Positions 33,363-44,389 of a stretch of 64,000 bases of DNA are shown one piece after another (position 1 is the stretch's first letter; each line of letters begins with the position of its first letter). Source of the DNA: Desulfobulbus sp. (lineage in GTDB: Bacteria; Desulfobacterota; Desulfobulbia; Desulfobulbales; Desulfobulbaceae); assembly GCA_031280615.1 (NCBI GenBank), contig JAITGO010000017.1, positions 434,001-498,000 on the forward strand. The letters run 5' to 3'. Both the position numbers and the translations under genes were made by a program. The notes below the pieces were generated by a model. The model had not been told where the DNA came from. It saw only the letters and a program-made list of their open reading frames with translations, and made no database searches.

Positions 33363-35504
33363 ATGAAGGCTTTTTTATTGAAAAAAATAGACCATGTGTC
33401 GTCGGCTGCCCTGATTGCGGCCTGTTGCCTGCCTGCCGCCGGCCGGCTGTGGGAAAACGGCCTGACCGAGCCGGTCGGCCTGTTTTCCGATGTTGGCGTC
33501 GCCGTCCTCTTCTTTGCCCTGGCGCGGAGTTGCCCGCCTTGGCTGCGCCTGCCGCTCGCCCTGACCTGGGCCCTGTTCCAGGCCGCGGCCATCGAGCTGT
33601 TTGCCGCCCTGCAGCGGCTGCCGACCTGGCACGACCTGCGCTATCTGGCCGATCCCGATTTCGTCAGCGCCAGCATCGACGGCTTCAGGCTTTCCTCGCC
33701 CTGGCTTGTCGCCCTGCTGGTGGCCGCGGCGCTTTTGGTTGCGGTCAAGCCCGCTCGCCGCTGGGGGAACCGCGCCCTGGCCCTCGGCCTGGCAATGGCC
33801 TTCTGCCTGCTTTTGGAGCAGGGCATGGTCAGCCGCCAAAACGACGAACAGCCCGTTGCCGCCCGCTATAACGGCCTGCACTGGTTTGTCGAGGATGCCC
33901 TGACCGAGGCGCTACGCGAGGAGGCGGGGCCGGTGACCGAGGAGGCGCTGCCCGCCGGGCTCCGCCAGCTCGATTTGGGAGGCAAGGCCCTGGTGGCCGG
34001 CAAAGGACAGGCCAAGAACGTGCTGATCGTCGTGCTCGAAGGCATCACCGGTCTCTATCACCCCGAAATGCGCCGAGCCATGGGGGTGGAGACCGACGAA
34101 TTGGCCATGGACAACCTGGCCGCGAGCACGGCCGACGGGATGCTCATCCCCGATTTCGTCGTGCACAGCCACCAGACCATCCGCGGCCTTTATTCGATGC
34201 TCTGCGGCGACTACAGCAAGCTCTCCTACGAGACGCCCAAGGCCTTCGAACTGCTCCAAAATGCTTCCCGGGCCGGGGAATGCCTGCCGGCGCAGATGGC
34301 GGCCAACGGCTGGTCCACCCATTTCCTCCAGGCCTCCGGCCTCCAATTCATGGCCAAGGACAAGGTGATGGAATCCATCGGCTTCCAGAAGGTCCACGGC
34401 AGCGGGTGGTTCACTGAAGCCAATCCCTTTCCGTTCGAATGGGGGGTGATCGACGAGGTCTTCTTCAACGGTGCCCGGCAATACATCAACAATCTGCGCA
34501 AGAAGCGCGCCCCCTGGATGCTGACCCTGCTCACCGTGGGCACCCATCAGCCCTACGGGGTGACCGACGAGGCGGCCGAGCGCTATCCCTCGCGCAAGAT
34601 CGCAAGCGTAGCCGAACTCGACCGGGTGGTGGGCCGGTTCATCGACGGATTGCGCCGCGACGGGGTGCTCAAGGACACCCTGGTGATCGTCACCTCCGAC
34701 GAGTCGCACGGCTCCGATCTGGCGGACTGGATCAGCAGTTGGGGGCTGGGCATCGTGCTGGCGCCGGAAAAACAGCAGCTGCCGCGGATCAAGGTGGGCG
34801 GCTACGGCTTGGTCGACCTCACCGCCTCGATCCTCGACTACCTGGGGCTGACGGCCCCATCCTCGGTCGTCGGCCGCAGCTTTTTCCGCGATTACGATCA
34901 GCCCCGCGACATGGTGTCGTTCACCGCTTCCAAGCTGCGCTGGCTGACCGGCGGCAAGCGCTACGAGTGCACCGACAACGGTGGCTGCCGGGTGGGCCGG
35001 GCCGCCAGCATCCTCGGCGATCCGCCCGCGGATTTTCGCCGGGACAACAAAGGCGAAGGCAGCCGGATTTTCGCCATCGCCCAGACCCTGGACAACAAGC
35101 TGCTGGCGCATCCGAGTTCGAAGGTGCTCCACTTTGCCAAGGGCGAGATGCGCAAATTGCCGGAAAAAATCGGCAGCGAGTGGTCCGAGAACCTAGTCGG
35201 GGCGCAATACCTCGATTTTCCGGCCGAATCGACCGTGCACGTCTCGGTTCGGGTCAAGGCGGTCAAGGCCCCGTCCAGGGGGATCAACCTCAACCTGCTG
35301 ATCAAGGAATGGAATGAGGACAGCAACGACATCCCCTTCGACAATTTTCCCGTCCTCCATGCCGGCGAGGAGGGCAGGGTGGAATTCTCCTTCTACAATC
35401 CCAAGCCCCGCCAATCCTTTTCCTTTTTCCTGGTGGGCGAGGGCAAGAACGGCCTGGTCAAGCTGGAGGATTTCACCGTGACCATCGACCGGAACAGGAT
35501 CTGA
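33363..35504 (+). CDS. LTA synthase-family/sulfatase-fold membrane phosphotransferase
   Basis: 713 residues. Four or five N-terminal transmembrane helices (about 10-165), then a periplasmic alkaline-phosphatase-superfamily domain (about 215-535). Likely metal site: Glu near 225 (VVLEGITG), nucleophile Thr near 272 (SHQTIRGLYSMLCG), and the Asp/His pair near 445 (TSDESHGSD). In LtaS-like enzymes these transfer glycerol- or ethanolamine-phosphate from a phospholipid. The last about 120 residues form a separate beta-rich domain (KVLHFAKGEM... to the end) not usual in LtaS, possibly carbohydrate binding. In a Gram-negative the acceptor is probably a glycan or lipopolysaccharide. Specificity unknown. 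Confidence 0.82.
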   Translation: MKAFLLKKIDHVSSAALIAACCLPAAGRLWENGLTEPVGLFSDVGVAVLFFALARSCPPWLRLPLALTWALFQAAAIELFAALQRLPTWHDLRYLADPDFVSASIDGFRLSSPWLVALLVAAALLVAVKPARRWGNRALALGLAMAFCLLLEQGMVSRQNDEQPVAARYNGLHWFVEDALTEALREEAGPVTEEALPAGLRQLDLGGKALVAGKGQAKNVLIVVLEGITGLYHPEMRRAMGVETDELAMDNLAASTADGMLIPDFVVHSHQTIRGLYSMLCGDYSKLSYETPKAFELLQNASRAGECLPAQMAANGWSTHFLQASGLQFMAKDKVMESIGFQKVHGSGWFTEANPFPFEWGVIDEVFFNGARQYINNLRKKRAPWMLTLLTVGTHQPYGVTDEAAERYPSRKIASVAELDRVVGRFIDGLRRDGVLKDTLVIVTSDESHGSDLADWISSWGLGIVLAPEKQQLPRIKVGGYGLVDLTASILDYLGLTAPSSVVGRSFFRDYDQPRDMVSFTASKLRWLTGGKRYECTDNGGCRVGRAASILGDPPADFRRDNKGEGSRIFAIAQTLDNKLLAHPSSKVLHFAKGEMRKLPEKIGSEWSENLVGAQYLDFPAESTVHVSVRVKAVKAPSRGINLNLLIKEWNEDSNDIPFDNFPVLHAGEEGRVEFSFYNPKPRQSFSFFLVGEGKNGLVKLEDFTVTIDRNRI

Positions 35505-35534
35505 ATCCGGCCCGGTTGCGGTCAGGCGCAAAGG

Positions 35535-36734
35535 TCATTCCGAGCGCAGGGCTTCAAGCGGATCGAGCAGGGCCGCCTGACGGGCGGGCAGGATCGAGGC
35601 CAGGATGCCGATGGCCATGGCCAGCAGCTCGGCCAGAACGACAAAGCTCCAGGGTGTATGCACCGGCAGCAGCGGCACGAAGAACTTGGCTGTGGCTGCG
35701 CAGACAAGCCCGGCCGCCAGCCCGGCCGCGCCGCCCAGCCCGGCCAGCAAGGTGCCTTCGAGCAGGAAAAATCCCAGCACCTGGGCCCTGGTGGCGCCGA
35801 TGGCCCGCAGCAGGCCGATTTCGCCGGTCCGTTCGCGCACGGCAATGGTCATTACAGTGAAGATCCCCACGCTGCCCACCAACAGCGAAATCCCCCCCAA
35901 AGCCCCCACCGCCACGGTGAGCATCCCCAGCACCGAACCGAGCACCTCGAGCATCTGCTGCTGGGTGGTGACGGTGAAATCTTCCTGTCCGTGGCGAGCC
36001 AGCAACAGCCGCTTGATCGCCGCCACCACTTCGCCGGCCTCCTGCCCCTCGCGGTAGAGGATGTCGATTTCCATCAGCCCGTCGCGGTTGAACAAATCCA
36101 GGGCGCGGATGGCCGGAATGTACACCGTGTCGTCCATGTCGAAGCCGAGGATCTGCCCTTTCGGTTCCATCACCCCGATCACCCGGGCCGGCTGATTGCC
36201 GATCTGGAAACGTTCGCCCAGCGGGTTGCGGTCCAAAAAGAGTTCGCGGGCCACCTTGTGGCCGAGCACCGCGAAGGGCCGGGCGGTGCGGTGATCGTCC
36301 GGCGGCAGGAAGTGGCCGCTGCCCACGTACATGCGGAAGGCCCGGTCCATCTCCGGGCCGACGCCGTAGGCGGTGATCCGGCGGGTGCGGGTGCCGGCCT
36401 TGACCTCGACGTTGCCCTGGACCATGGGTACCGCCGCCTCGACGCCCGGCAGATGCCGCAGGGCCTCGGCATCCTCCAGGGTGAGGAGGCGTTCGGAGCC
36501 GATCACCCCCAGCGAGGCGCCCATGGTGGTCACTTTGCCGGGGGTGATGGCGATCAGGTTGGTGCCGAATTGAGTGAATTCGGACAGGACGAAGCGCTGC
36601 AGGCCTTCGCCCATGGACGTGAGCAGGATGACCGCGGCGATCCCCACCGCGATGCCCAGGCCGGTGAGCGCCGAGTGGAGCCGCTTGGCTCGGATGGAGG
36701 TGGTGACGAAGCCGATCTGGTCGCGGATGTCCAT
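35535..36734 (-). CDS. ABC exporter permease, FtsX/MacB-like (second permease)
   Basis: 399 residues. TM1 after the N-terminus (LTGLGIAVGIAAVILLTSM), a large periplasmic MacB core (about 45-240), and three C-terminal helices with the FtsX signature (VRERTGEIGLLRAIGATRAQVL) ending PLEALRSE. No ATPase is fused. Last gene of the exporter operon; its start at 36734 is 4 bp from the first permease's stop. Two different permeases imply a heterodimeric transporter. It converges with the LtaS-like gene, with 30 bp between stops. Confidence 0.9.
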   Translation of the reverse strand: MDIRDQIGFVTTSIRAKRLHSALTGLGIAVGIAAVILLTSMGEGLQRFVLSEFTQFGTNLIAITPGKVTTMGASLGVIGSERLLTLEDAEALRHLPGVEAAVPMVQGNVEVKAGTRTRRITAYGVGPEMDRAFRMYVGSGHFLPPDDHRTARPFAVLGHKVARELFLDRNPLGERFQIGNQPARVIGVMEPKGQILGFDMDDTVYIPAIRALDLFNRDGLMEIDILYREGQEAGEVVAAIKRLLLARHGQEDFTVTTQQQMLEVLGSVLGMLTVAVGALGGISLLVGSVGIFTVMTIAVRERTGEIGLLRAIGATRAQVLGFFLLEGTLLAGLGGAAGLAAGLVCAATAKFFVPLLPVHTPWSFVVLAELLAMAIGILASILPARQAALLDPLEALRSE

Positions 36735-36738
36735 GGCG

Positions 36739-37947
36739 TCATCGGCGGGCCAGGGCCTGGATCGGGTCGAGCCGCGCCGCCCGGCGGGCCGGCAGGAGCG
36801 AGAAGAGGAACCCGGTTCCCAGGGCGGTGCCGAAGGCGGCGGCAATGGCCCAGGAGGGCGGTGTGGTGTTGAGCGTCGGGTAGAACTGCACCGCCAGCCA
36901 GGAACCGGCAAAACCCAGGGTCAGGCCGATCAGGCCACCGACCGCCGACAGCAGCAAGGCCTCGGTGACCAGCAGGGCCATGATCTGCAGCCGTCCCGCG
37001 CCCAGGGCCTTGCACAGGCCGATTTCGGCAGTGCGTTGGGCTACCGCCATGAGCATCACATTCATGATCAGGATGCCGGCCACCACCAGGCTGATGCCGG
37101 CAATGGCCGCCACGGTCAGGGTCAGCACGTGCAGGATCTTGTCGAAGGTGGCCAGCACCGAATCCTGGGTGATGATGGTCACGTCTTCCTCGCCGTAATG
37201 GCGCTTGGCGACGGTGGCGTTGATGTGCGCCTTCAGCCGGTCGATCGTTGCCAGGTCCCGGGCCTCGATCAGAATGCGGAACAGGCCTTCGGTGTTGAGC
37301 AGCATCTGGGCAAAGGCCACCGGCACGATCACCATTTCCTCGGTGTCCAGGCCCAGCGAGCGGCCCTCGGAGCCGAGGATGCCGATCACTCGGCAGCGGA
37401 AGCCGCCAAGCCGCACCAACTCGCCCAGGGCGTTTTGCTGGCCGAACAGCTCGCGGTAGACCTTGGCGCCGATCACGCAGACCGGCCGGGCGATTTCCAT
37501 GTCCTCCTCCGGGAGAAAGGTGCCCCGTTCCAGGCGGAGATGGTGGATGTCGAGCAGGGAGGCGGTGGAGCCGAACAGCGGGATTTGCCGCTCCTTGCCC
37601 CGCCAGGCGATGGTCATCTCGCCGACGTTGAGCGGGGTCAGGCGGCGGACGGTTTCGCTACGGGCCAGGGCCCGGGCATCGTCCAGGGTGAGGTCGCGCG
37701 GCGTCTCGCCCACCAGGGTGGCCGGGGTGTTGTTCGCGGTCTCGGCCCGGCCGGGGATGACGATCACCAGATTGGTGCCCAGCGAGGCGAACTGGTCGAC
37801 GATGTAGAGCCGGGCGCCGTTGCCGATGCCGGTGAGCAGCACCACCGCCGCCACGCCGATGGCCATCGCCAGCAGCATCAGCAGGGTGCGGACCCGGTTG
37901 CCGCCGAGGCTGGTGACGGCAAAGCCGATGGCGTCCAAGGGGCGCAC
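36739..37947 (-). CDS. ABC exporter permease, FtsX/MacB-like (first permease)
   Basis: 402 residues, same layout as its neighbour: TM1 (LLMLLAMAIGVAAVVLLTG), periplasmic core, and a C-terminal FtsX domain (VAQRTAEIGLCKALGAGRLQIM) with three helices, ending PIQALARR. The GTG start is 4 bp from the ATPase stop. It is clearly homologous to the following permease but diverged, as expected for partners. Inner-membrane part of a tripartite, MacAB-like machine that exports peptides, lipids or toxins; the substrate cannot be read from sequence. Confidence 0.9.
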   Translation of the reverse strand: MRPLDAIGFAVTSLGGNRVRTLLMLLAMAIGVAAVVLLTGIGNGARLYIVDQFASLGTNLVIVIPGRAETANNTPATLVGETPRDLTLDDARALARSETVRRLTPLNVGEMTIAWRGKERQIPLFGSTASLLDIHHLRLERGTFLPEEDMEIARPVCVIGAKVYRELFGQQNALGELVRLGGFRCRVIGILGSEGRSLGLDTEEMVIVPVAFAQMLLNTEGLFRILIEARDLATIDRLKAHINATVAKRHYGEEDVTIITQDSVLATFDKILHVLTLTVAAIAGISLVVAGILIMNVMLMAVAQRTAEIGLCKALGAGRLQIMALLVTEALLLSAVGGLIGLTLGFAGSWLAVQFYPTLNTTPPSWAIAAAFGTALGTGFLFSLLPARRAARLDPIQALARR

Positions 37948-37951
37948 GGTT

Positions 37952-38625
<674 letters not shown>

Positions 38626-38629
<4 letters not shown>

Positions 38630-39789
38630 TTGGCGGCCGCTTCGCCACCGGATCGTTCGGCCGCGACCAGCACGCCGTCGGCCAGGCCCTGGCGGTCGAT
38701 GGTGGTCACCACCACCTCCCCGGGCCGCAGCCCGGTCCGCACTTCGGTGAATTTCCAGTTGGACAGGCCGGTTTCGATCCGCTGCCGGTGCAGTCTTTGG
38801 GTCGCCGGGTCCACCGCGTAGACGGTCCCGTCGGCCAGCACGGCCTCGGTGGGCACCCGAACTGCCTCGGGTCTGGTGTCGAGGATGATCTCGACATCGG
38901 CGCTGTAGCCCGCCAGGAGGTTGGGCGGGGCGGCGCCATCGGCGAAATCGGCCTCGATTTCAACGGTGCGCGCCTGTTTGGCCACTTCGAGCACATAGGG
39001 GGAGATGGAGCGGACCCGGCCGGGGAAATGCTTCTTGGGAAAGGCGTCGAGGCTGATCCGCGCCGCCATGCCCGGCCGGATTTGGGCGGTGTCGATTTCG
39101 TCGATGGGAGCGGCCACGTACAGCGATTCCATGTTGATCAGGTCCACGGCCGGCAGGGTGGCGATGCCGGGAGGCGAGGGAGTCAGGTATTCGCCGACCT
39201 CGCCGTTGACCTCGGCCACGATGCCGTCGAAGGGCGCCAGCAGAATCGTCCGCTCCAGGGTGGCATTGGCCGCGTCGATCCGGGCGACGGCCTCCGCCTG
39301 TCGGGCTTGGGCCGCCTCGCAGCCTGCCCTCCTGGCCCGAGCCGTGGCCTGGGCCTCGTCGTAGAGCGCTTCCGAGGTGGAACGGGTCCGGATCAGCTCG
39401 CTTTGGCGCGTTGCCTGCTTTTCGGCGAGATCGGCCAGCAGGCAGGATTCCCGGAGCGCGGCCGCGGCGGCCACGGCTTCGCTCTGGGCCAGCCGCAAAT
39501 CCGCCTGGAGGTCGTTGTTCCACAGGGTGAGCAGGATTTGGCCGGCCTTGACCCGGTCGGCCTTGCGCACCTTGAGCGTGGCGATCTGGCCGCCGATGGC
39601 CGGGGTGAGATTGGCCCGCAGCCGGGCCTTGACCGTGCCGGCCCGGGTATTGGCCACCGTGGCCTCCACCGGGCCGCTGTCAACGGTCTGCACCGTCACC
39701 TTGACCGGGATTTCCCTGGTCAGGTAGCGGTAGCCGGCAAAGAGGGCAAGGGCCAGCGGCAGGAGAACGAACAGGAAAATTTTTTTCAC
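38626..39789 (-). CDS. periplasmic adaptor protein, HlyD/MacA-like
   Basis: 387 residues. N-terminal membrane anchor (KKIFLFVLLPLALALFAGY), a biotinyl-lipoyl-like half (IGGQIATLKVRKADRVKAGQILL), a long alpha-hairpin (about 95-175, Ala/Arg/Gln rich) and the returning half (TILLAPFDGIVAEVNGEVGEYL), then a beta-barrel domain. It links the inner-membrane permeases to an outer-membrane channel. No TolC-like gene is in the operon. First gene of the exporter operon. The start codon is GTG with only a weak Shine-Dalgarno. Confidence 0.92.
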
Positions 39790-40192
39790 GAAAGGTCCGG
39801 GGCATCGATAAACGGAAAAACGCGGCGTCCAAGGGGCCGGCTCGTGCGGTTGCCCGGTGCGTCGAACCGGCGGCAGAAATCTCCAACCGGCGGCAAGGGA
39901 TGAAACCGAACGAGACTGCTTGTTGTCTAAAAGGATTTCAGGGAAAAGACAAAGAATTTTTTGTGGTTGGCGTCACCGGGCCGTTTGCGGCGGGCAGCGG
40001 GCGAGACGACGGAGAGGAAAGGGCCAGCCCGGCACACATGGCCGGGATAAGAAGGGGTGTTGTCCTGCACTGCGGGCGGGGCGCGGCCGCACGGCTCTTG
40101 GTTTCTTCGCCCGCGATTGTTTGCCGTACCATGGAGCGAGCTGGCGATCAATGATTCCGGGCCTTGCCGGCAGTTGCCGGCTGGCCTGCGGC
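39790..40192. other. 403-bp intergenic region
   Basis: Lies between the catalase stop and the exporter start, both on the minus strand. It contains a strong stem-loop just after the catalase stop (40160-40186). Otherwise no credible gene, terminator with U-tract or repeat is seen; short open frames here have no protein-like character. Confidence 0.55.
40160..40186 (-). terminator. stem-loop after the catalase gene, no U-tract
   Basis: GGCC and GCCGGC segments pair with GCCGGC and GGCC across an AGTT/AACT loop, with one or two bulged bases. It lies 7 nt beyond the catalase stop. It may stabilise the mRNA end or act in termination, but no run of T follows on the minus strand. Confidence 0.35.
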
Positions 40193-41659
40193 TCAGCCCC
40201 CGATGCCCTTGCCCTCGACACCCTTGGCGATGCGGTCGCCGATTTCCCGGTCGATGTTGCGCCAGTATGCCAGCGCCCGCTGGAGCACGGGTGCGGAAAC
40301 CCCTTTTTTCAAATGGCCGACCACATTGGCCACCAGCCGGCCGCGTTGGGAATCGTCCATGACTTCCCGCACCAGGGCTTGGGCCTGGGCAAAGTCGTTG
40401 TCGTCCTTGCGCGGGGTATAGGCGACGCGGACAAAGGCACCGCTGGCCTGCCAGACCTCGACCTGCGGATAGCGTGCCCCGTCCGCTTGAGGGCCACCCT
40501 TCGAGTTGGGCGCGTAGACCGGATCGGCAACGTTCTCCACCCGCATCGCCCTGTCCTTGCTGTAGCTGGGCACCGGACATTTCGGCCGGTTGACCGGGAT
40601 TTGCTTGTAATTGACGCCCAGCCGGGTCCGGTGCGCATCCGCATAGGAGAAAAGGCGGGCCAGCAGCATCTTGTCCGGACTGGGGCCGATCCCCGGCACC
40701 AGGTTGTTCGGCTCGAACGCGGCTTGTTCGATCTCGGTATGGAAATCGGTGGGATTGCGGTTGAGGGTCAGCCGTCCCACTTCGTAGAGGGGATAGTCCC
40801 CGTGCGGCCAGACCTTGGTGAGGTCGAACGGGTTGAATCGGTAGATGGCGGCGTCGGCAAAGGGCATGATCTGCATTTGCAGCGTCCAACTGGGGTGTTC
40901 TCCCCGCCTGATCGCCTCGAACAGGTCCCGCTGGTGATAATCGGCATCCACACCGGCCAGGTAATCCGCCTCCTCCTGGGTGAGGAAATCGATCCCCTGG
41001 TCGGTCTTGAAGTGGTATTTCACCCAAAATCGTTCGCCCTGGGCGTTGACCCACATGTAGGTGTGGCTCGAGTAGCCGTTCATGTGCCGCCAGGACCTGG
41101 GAATGCCTCGATCGCCCATCAGCCAGGCGACCTGGTGCGCCGACTCGGGCGAGAGGGTCCAGAAATCCCATTGCATGTCATGGTCGCGTAGGCCGTTGTC
41201 TGCCCGGCGTTTTTGCGAACGGATGAAATGCTGGAATTTCATGGGGTCGCGCAGGAAGAAGACCGGCGTGTTGTTGCCGACCATGTCGTAATTCCCCTCG
41301 CTGGTGTAGAACTTCAGGGCAAAGCCGCGCGGGTCGCGCCAGGTGTCGGGGCTACCGCGTTCGCCGGCCACGGTGGAAAACCGGACCAGGGTGTCGGTCT
41401 TGGTGCCGGGCTGGAACACCTCGGCCTTGGTGAAGGCGCTGACGTCCTTGGTCACTTCGAAGAAGCCGAAGGCGCCGGAGCCCTTGGCATGGGGCTGGCG
41501 TTCCGGAATCCGTTCCCGGTTGAAGTTGGCCATCTGCTCGATCAGGTGATAATCCTGCAACAGAATCGCGCCGTTGGGTCCCACGGTCAGCGAGAATTCA
41601 TCGCTGGATACGGGAATGCCGGCGTCGGTGGTGGTGGGATTGCGGCGATCGTCTTGCAT
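40193..41659 (-). CDS. katA: monofunctional haem catalase
   Basis: 488 residues, small-subunit clade length. Distal His in [16 protein letters not shown], the [25 protein letters not shown] block, Asn in GNNTPVFF, and the proximal haem-ligand Tyr in [14 protein letters not shown] are all present. It converts H2O2 to water and oxygen in the cytoplasm. The ATG at 41659 lies 8 nt after AAAGGAGG; a nearer ATG is out of frame. A palindrome at 41739-41750 lies about 80 bp upstream. A catalase suggests regular contact with oxygen even if the organism is mainly anaerobic. Confidence 0.96.
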   Translation of the reverse strand: MQDDRRNPTTTDAGIPVSSDEFSLTVGPNGAILLQDYHLIEQMANFNRERIPERQPHAKGSGAFGFFEVTKDVSAFTKAEVFQPGTKTDTLVRFSTVAGERGSPDTWRDPRGFALKFYTSEGNYDMVGNNTPVFFLRDPMKFQHFIRSQKRRADNGLRDHDMQWDFWTLSPESAHQVAWLMGDRGIPRSWRHMNGYSSHTYMWVNAQGERFWVKYHFKTDQGIDFLTQEEADYLAGVDADYHQRDLFEAIRRGEHPSWTLQMQIMPFADAAIYRFNPFDLTKVWPHGDYPLYEVGRLTLNRNPTDFHTEIEQAAFEPNNLVPGIGPSPDKMLLARLFSYADAHRTRLGVNYKQIPVNRPKCPVPSYSKDRAMRVENVADPVYAPNSKGGPQADGARYPQVEVWQASGAFVRVAYTPRKDDNDFAQAQALVREVMDDSQRGRLVANVVGHLKKGVSAPVLQRALAYWRNIDREIGDRIAKGVEGKGIGG

Positions 41660-41985
41660 TGCATGCGCCTCCTTTGAAGTTAGGGATATCCCGCCGGGTC
41701 TGGCCACCCCGGCACACATCAAGGTGCAACCGCTCGAAGCTGTTAACAGCCTCGCCGGAGTATGCGTCGCGATGGTTCTGCGTGCCATTTTTGTCGAACG
41801 GTATGCAGTATTACTTGCGATATGGTGCCGCGGTTGTCCTCTTGTTTTTTGATGTTGGCCGAAAAAAAAACCTGGCTGTGGGATTGCGGCCAAAACCGGG
41901 AAACCGGGCAAGCGGCGGGCAGGGAGGATGGCCGGCTTGCCCGGCTCATCCTGGGGGGAGAAAAAAGGGTTGGGACGGGGCGCCG
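41660..41985. other. 326-bp intergenic region upstream of katA
   Basis: Contains the katA Shine-Dalgarno, the palindrome at 41739-41750, and the 3' end of the phosphorelay operon on the right. A short GACGG/CCGTC hairpin followed after CCAACCC by six T (minus strand, about 41965-41985) is a weak terminator candidate for that operon. No gene seen. Confidence 0.5.
41739..41750. promoter_or_regulatory. 12-bp perfect palindrome upstream of katA
   Basis: GCTGTTAACAGC, centred about 85 bp before the katA start. A dimeric repressor or activator could bind here. It does not match the PerR or OxyR consensus closely. Confidence 0.3.
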
Positions 41986-43923
41986 TCAGGGGGCGTCCAG
42001 GATCGTGCGCACCGTACGCAGCAGTTCCTTGGGCGAGACGGGTTTGTAGAGGATTTCGGCGTGCAGGTCCAATAGCTTTTTTTGTTGAATATTTTCCGGG
42101 GCATAGCCGCTGATGAAGATTCCTTTCACCTGGGGCTTCATCCGATGGATGGCCTCCAGGGCCTGCTTGCCGTTCATTTTGGGCATGACCAGGTCGAAAA
42201 TCAGTAGGTCGACGCCGTCGCGATGCTCGGTGAAGAGGCGCACCGCTTCCTCCCCGTTCATTGCGGTCAGGACCGAATAGCCGAACTGTTTCAGCACCCT
42301 GGCGTAGAGCTGGCGCACCGCGCCATCATCCTCGGCCAGGAGAATGGTCTCGGTGCCGCCCCGGACGCGCTCCCGCCGGCCCTTGCCTTGCTCCTCCTGC
42401 CGCGATTCCTCGCTGAGCGGCAGATAGACCATGAAGGTCGCACCCTTGCCCAGTTCGCTTTCGACCGCGATGTGGCCCTGGTGCTCCGTGACGATCCCGT
42501 AGACCACCGACAGGCCCAGGCCGGTGCCCTTGCCCATTTCCTTGGTGGTGAAGAAGGGATCGAAGATCTTGGCCGCGGTCCGCTGATCCATGCCCTTGCC
42601 GGTGTCGGCGACCGCAATGCGCACATACGGGCCCGGATGGCCGAAGCCGTGTCGGTCGATGAAATTCTGGTCGAGTTCCAGCCGCTCGGTGGCGATGGTC
42701 AGATAGCCGCCGCCCGGCATGGCGTCGCGGGCGTTGGTGGCGAAATTCATCAGCACCTGGTCGAGCTGGTGGCTGTCGGCGAAGACGTTCAGCTCCTCCT
42801 TGGCCAAGCGGGTTTCGAACTGGATATCCTCGCCGATCACCCGGCGGATGAATTTCTCGATGCGGGTGATCATCTGGTTGAGGTCGATCGGCTCCTTGCG
42901 GGAGGCCTGCTTGCGGCTGAACATGAGCAGGTCCTTGGTGAGATGCGAGGCCCGCAAGCCGGCTTCGAGGATGGTGTGCACGCTTTTCCGGGCCGGATGG
43001 TTCTCGGCCAGGTCGTCCAGGGCGATCTCGGCATAGCCGAGGATGGCCGAGAGGATGTTGTTGAAATCGTGCGCGATGCCGCCGGCCAGGGTGCCGATGG
43101 ATTCCATCTTCTGGGCCTGGCGGAATTGTTCCTCCAACCTGCGGTGGTCGGTGATGTTGCGCACGATCTCGATGATGCCCTCGATGCCGCCCCGGTGGTC
43201 GGTGATCGGGATCGCCCGGATTTCGAATTCCCGATTGTCTCCCTGCGGAACCAGGTAGCCGATTTCGTTGCGATGCGAGGCCAGGCAATCCACCACCGGG
43301 CAGGCGGGGCAGGGCCCGTCGTGCTGCCAGAATGCGGCATAGCAGGGGGAATCCGCGGTGAGCGCGTCCTCTCCCAGGCAGAACATCTGCCGGGCAGCGG
43401 TGTTCACCCAGCGGACCTTCAACTCCGGCGAGAGATGGACGATGCCGTCCGGGACATTGTCGAGCAGGGCCCGATAGGCCAGCGAAAGCCGCCGGTATTC
43501 CTCCTCCCGTTGCCGAAGCTGCGCCTCGGCCTCTTCCCGCCGCCTTTTTTCCGCCGCTTCGTTCAGGCTGCGCTCGATGGCCGGAATCAGGCGGGCCAGG
43601 CTGTCCTTGAGGATGAAATCGGTCACCCCGGATTTCAGCAGCTCCGCCGCAGTTTCCTCGCCGGTATTGCCGGAAACGAGCAGGACAGGGGCATGGGGCA
43701 GGCGGGTGGCGAGCCGGCGCAGGGTGTCGTGGAAATCGAGCCCGGTCACCTTGTAGTCGGAAAGGATCAGATCCCAGTCGCCCGTTTCCAGGGCCTCGGC
43801 TAGTGCCGGCCCGTCCTTGGCCCAATGCAGGGCCGCGGCCAGGCCGCTGGTGCGAAGGTGGCGGGAGATGAGCAGATAGTCGGCCTCTTCGTCTTCGATC
43901 AGCAGAATGCGCAAGGGGATCAT
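41986..43923 (-). CDS. hybrid sensor histidine kinase (REC-PAS-HisKA-HATPase-REC)
   Basis: 645 residues, soluble. N-terminal receiver (about 5-120, [10 protein letters not shown], Asp in [10 protein letters not shown]), PAS domain (about 150-265) containing a CPACPVVDC cysteine cluster, NtrB-like phosphoacceptor ([20 protein letters not shown]), HATPase ([13 protein letters not shown]) and C-terminal receiver (about 525-640, LLAEDDGA, Asp in [13 protein letters not shown]). Its ATG overlaps the preceding response regulator's stop by 4 nt. Last gene of the operon. It could receive phosphate via the first receiver and pass it on via the second. Confidence 0.92.
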   Translation of the reverse strand: MIPLRILLIEDEEADYLLISRHLRTSGLAAALHWAKDGPALAEALETGDWDLILSDYKVTGLDFHDTLRRLATRLPHAPVLLVSGNTGEETAAELLKSGVTDFILKDSLARLIPAIERSLNEAAEKRRREEAEAQLRQREEEYRRLSLAYRALLDNVPDGIVHLSPELKVRWVNTAARQMFCLGEDALTADSPCYAAFWQHDGPCPACPVVDCLASHRNEIGYLVPQGDNREFEIRAIPITDHRGGIEGIIEIVRNITDHRRLEEQFRQAQKMESIGTLAGGIAHDFNNILSAILGYAEIALDDLAENHPARKSVHTILEAGLRASHLTKDLLMFSRKQASRKEPIDLNQMITRIEKFIRRVIGEDIQFETRLAKEELNVFADSHQLDQVLMNFATNARDAMPGGGYLTIATERLELDQNFIDRHGFGHPGPYVRIAVADTGKGMDQRTAAKIFDPFFTTKEMGKGTGLGLSVVYGIVTEHQGHIAVESELGKGATFMVYLPLSEESRQEEQGKGRRERVRGGTETILLAEDDGAVRQLYARVLKQFGYSVLTAMNGEEAVRLFTEHRDGVDLLIFDLVMPKMNGKQALEAIHRMKPQVKGIFISGYAPENIQQKKLLDLHAEILYKPVSPKELLRTVRTILDAP

Positions 43924-44363
43924 GGAGAGTTTTCGGGCGGTTCGTTGATGGACAGCCAGTAGATGCTCAGCCGCGATACCGTGTCGGCGAGTTCGACGAA
44001 ATCCAGCGGTTTGCGGACAAAGCTGTTGGCACCGATTTCGTAGCTTCGCTGCCGGTCGCGCTCCTCGTCCGAGGAGGTGAGGACCACCACCGGCAGCAGC
44101 CTGGTGCGCCAGTTGGTTCGAATGATTTTCAGTACTTCCAGTCCGGACAATTTCGGCAGGCCGATGTCGAGCAGGACCACCATCGGCAGTTCGGACAGTT
44201 GCGACTGCAGGTAGGCACCCCGGTTGAGCAGGAAATCGACGGCCTGCTGCCCATCGCGGATCACGTCGATTCGATTGGCGATGTTGACCTTGTTCAAGGC
44301 CCTCAAAATCAGCATCTCGTCCTGGAGATTGTCCTCAACCAGGAGAATGGTCTTGTTGCGCAT
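43920..44363 (-). CDS. single-domain response regulator (Rcp1-type)
   Basis: 147 residues, a receiver domain only (LLVEDNLQDE, phosphoacceptor Asp in VVLLDIGLPKLSG, Lys in VRKPLDF). The layout with an inserted loop around residues 45-60 is typical of Rcp1 proteins, which partner phytochrome-like kinases. With no output domain it probably shuttles phosphate between the two kinases flanking it in the operon. It starts 26 bp after the upstream kinase's stop. Confidence 0.92.
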   Translation of the reverse strand: MRNKTILLVEDNLQDEMLILRALNKVNIANRIDVIRDGQQAVDFLLNRGAYLQSQLSELPMVVLLDIGLPKLSGLEVLKIIRTNWRTRLLPVVVLTSSDEERDRQRSYEIGANSFVRKPLDFVELADTVSRLSIYWLSINEPPENSP

Positions 44364-44389
44364 GAAACCTCATGACACACTTGGAGCGA

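Noticed and set aside
39900..40154. 84-codon plus-strand frame between the exporter and katA
   Set aside because: No Shine-Dalgarno, no domain, and composition follows the local GC skew; considered random.
39927..41171. Long minus-strand frame overlapping katA
   Set aside because: It is a shadow of the catalase gene: Arg/Gly/Pro-rich, no domain, while the katA frame has all catalytic motifs.
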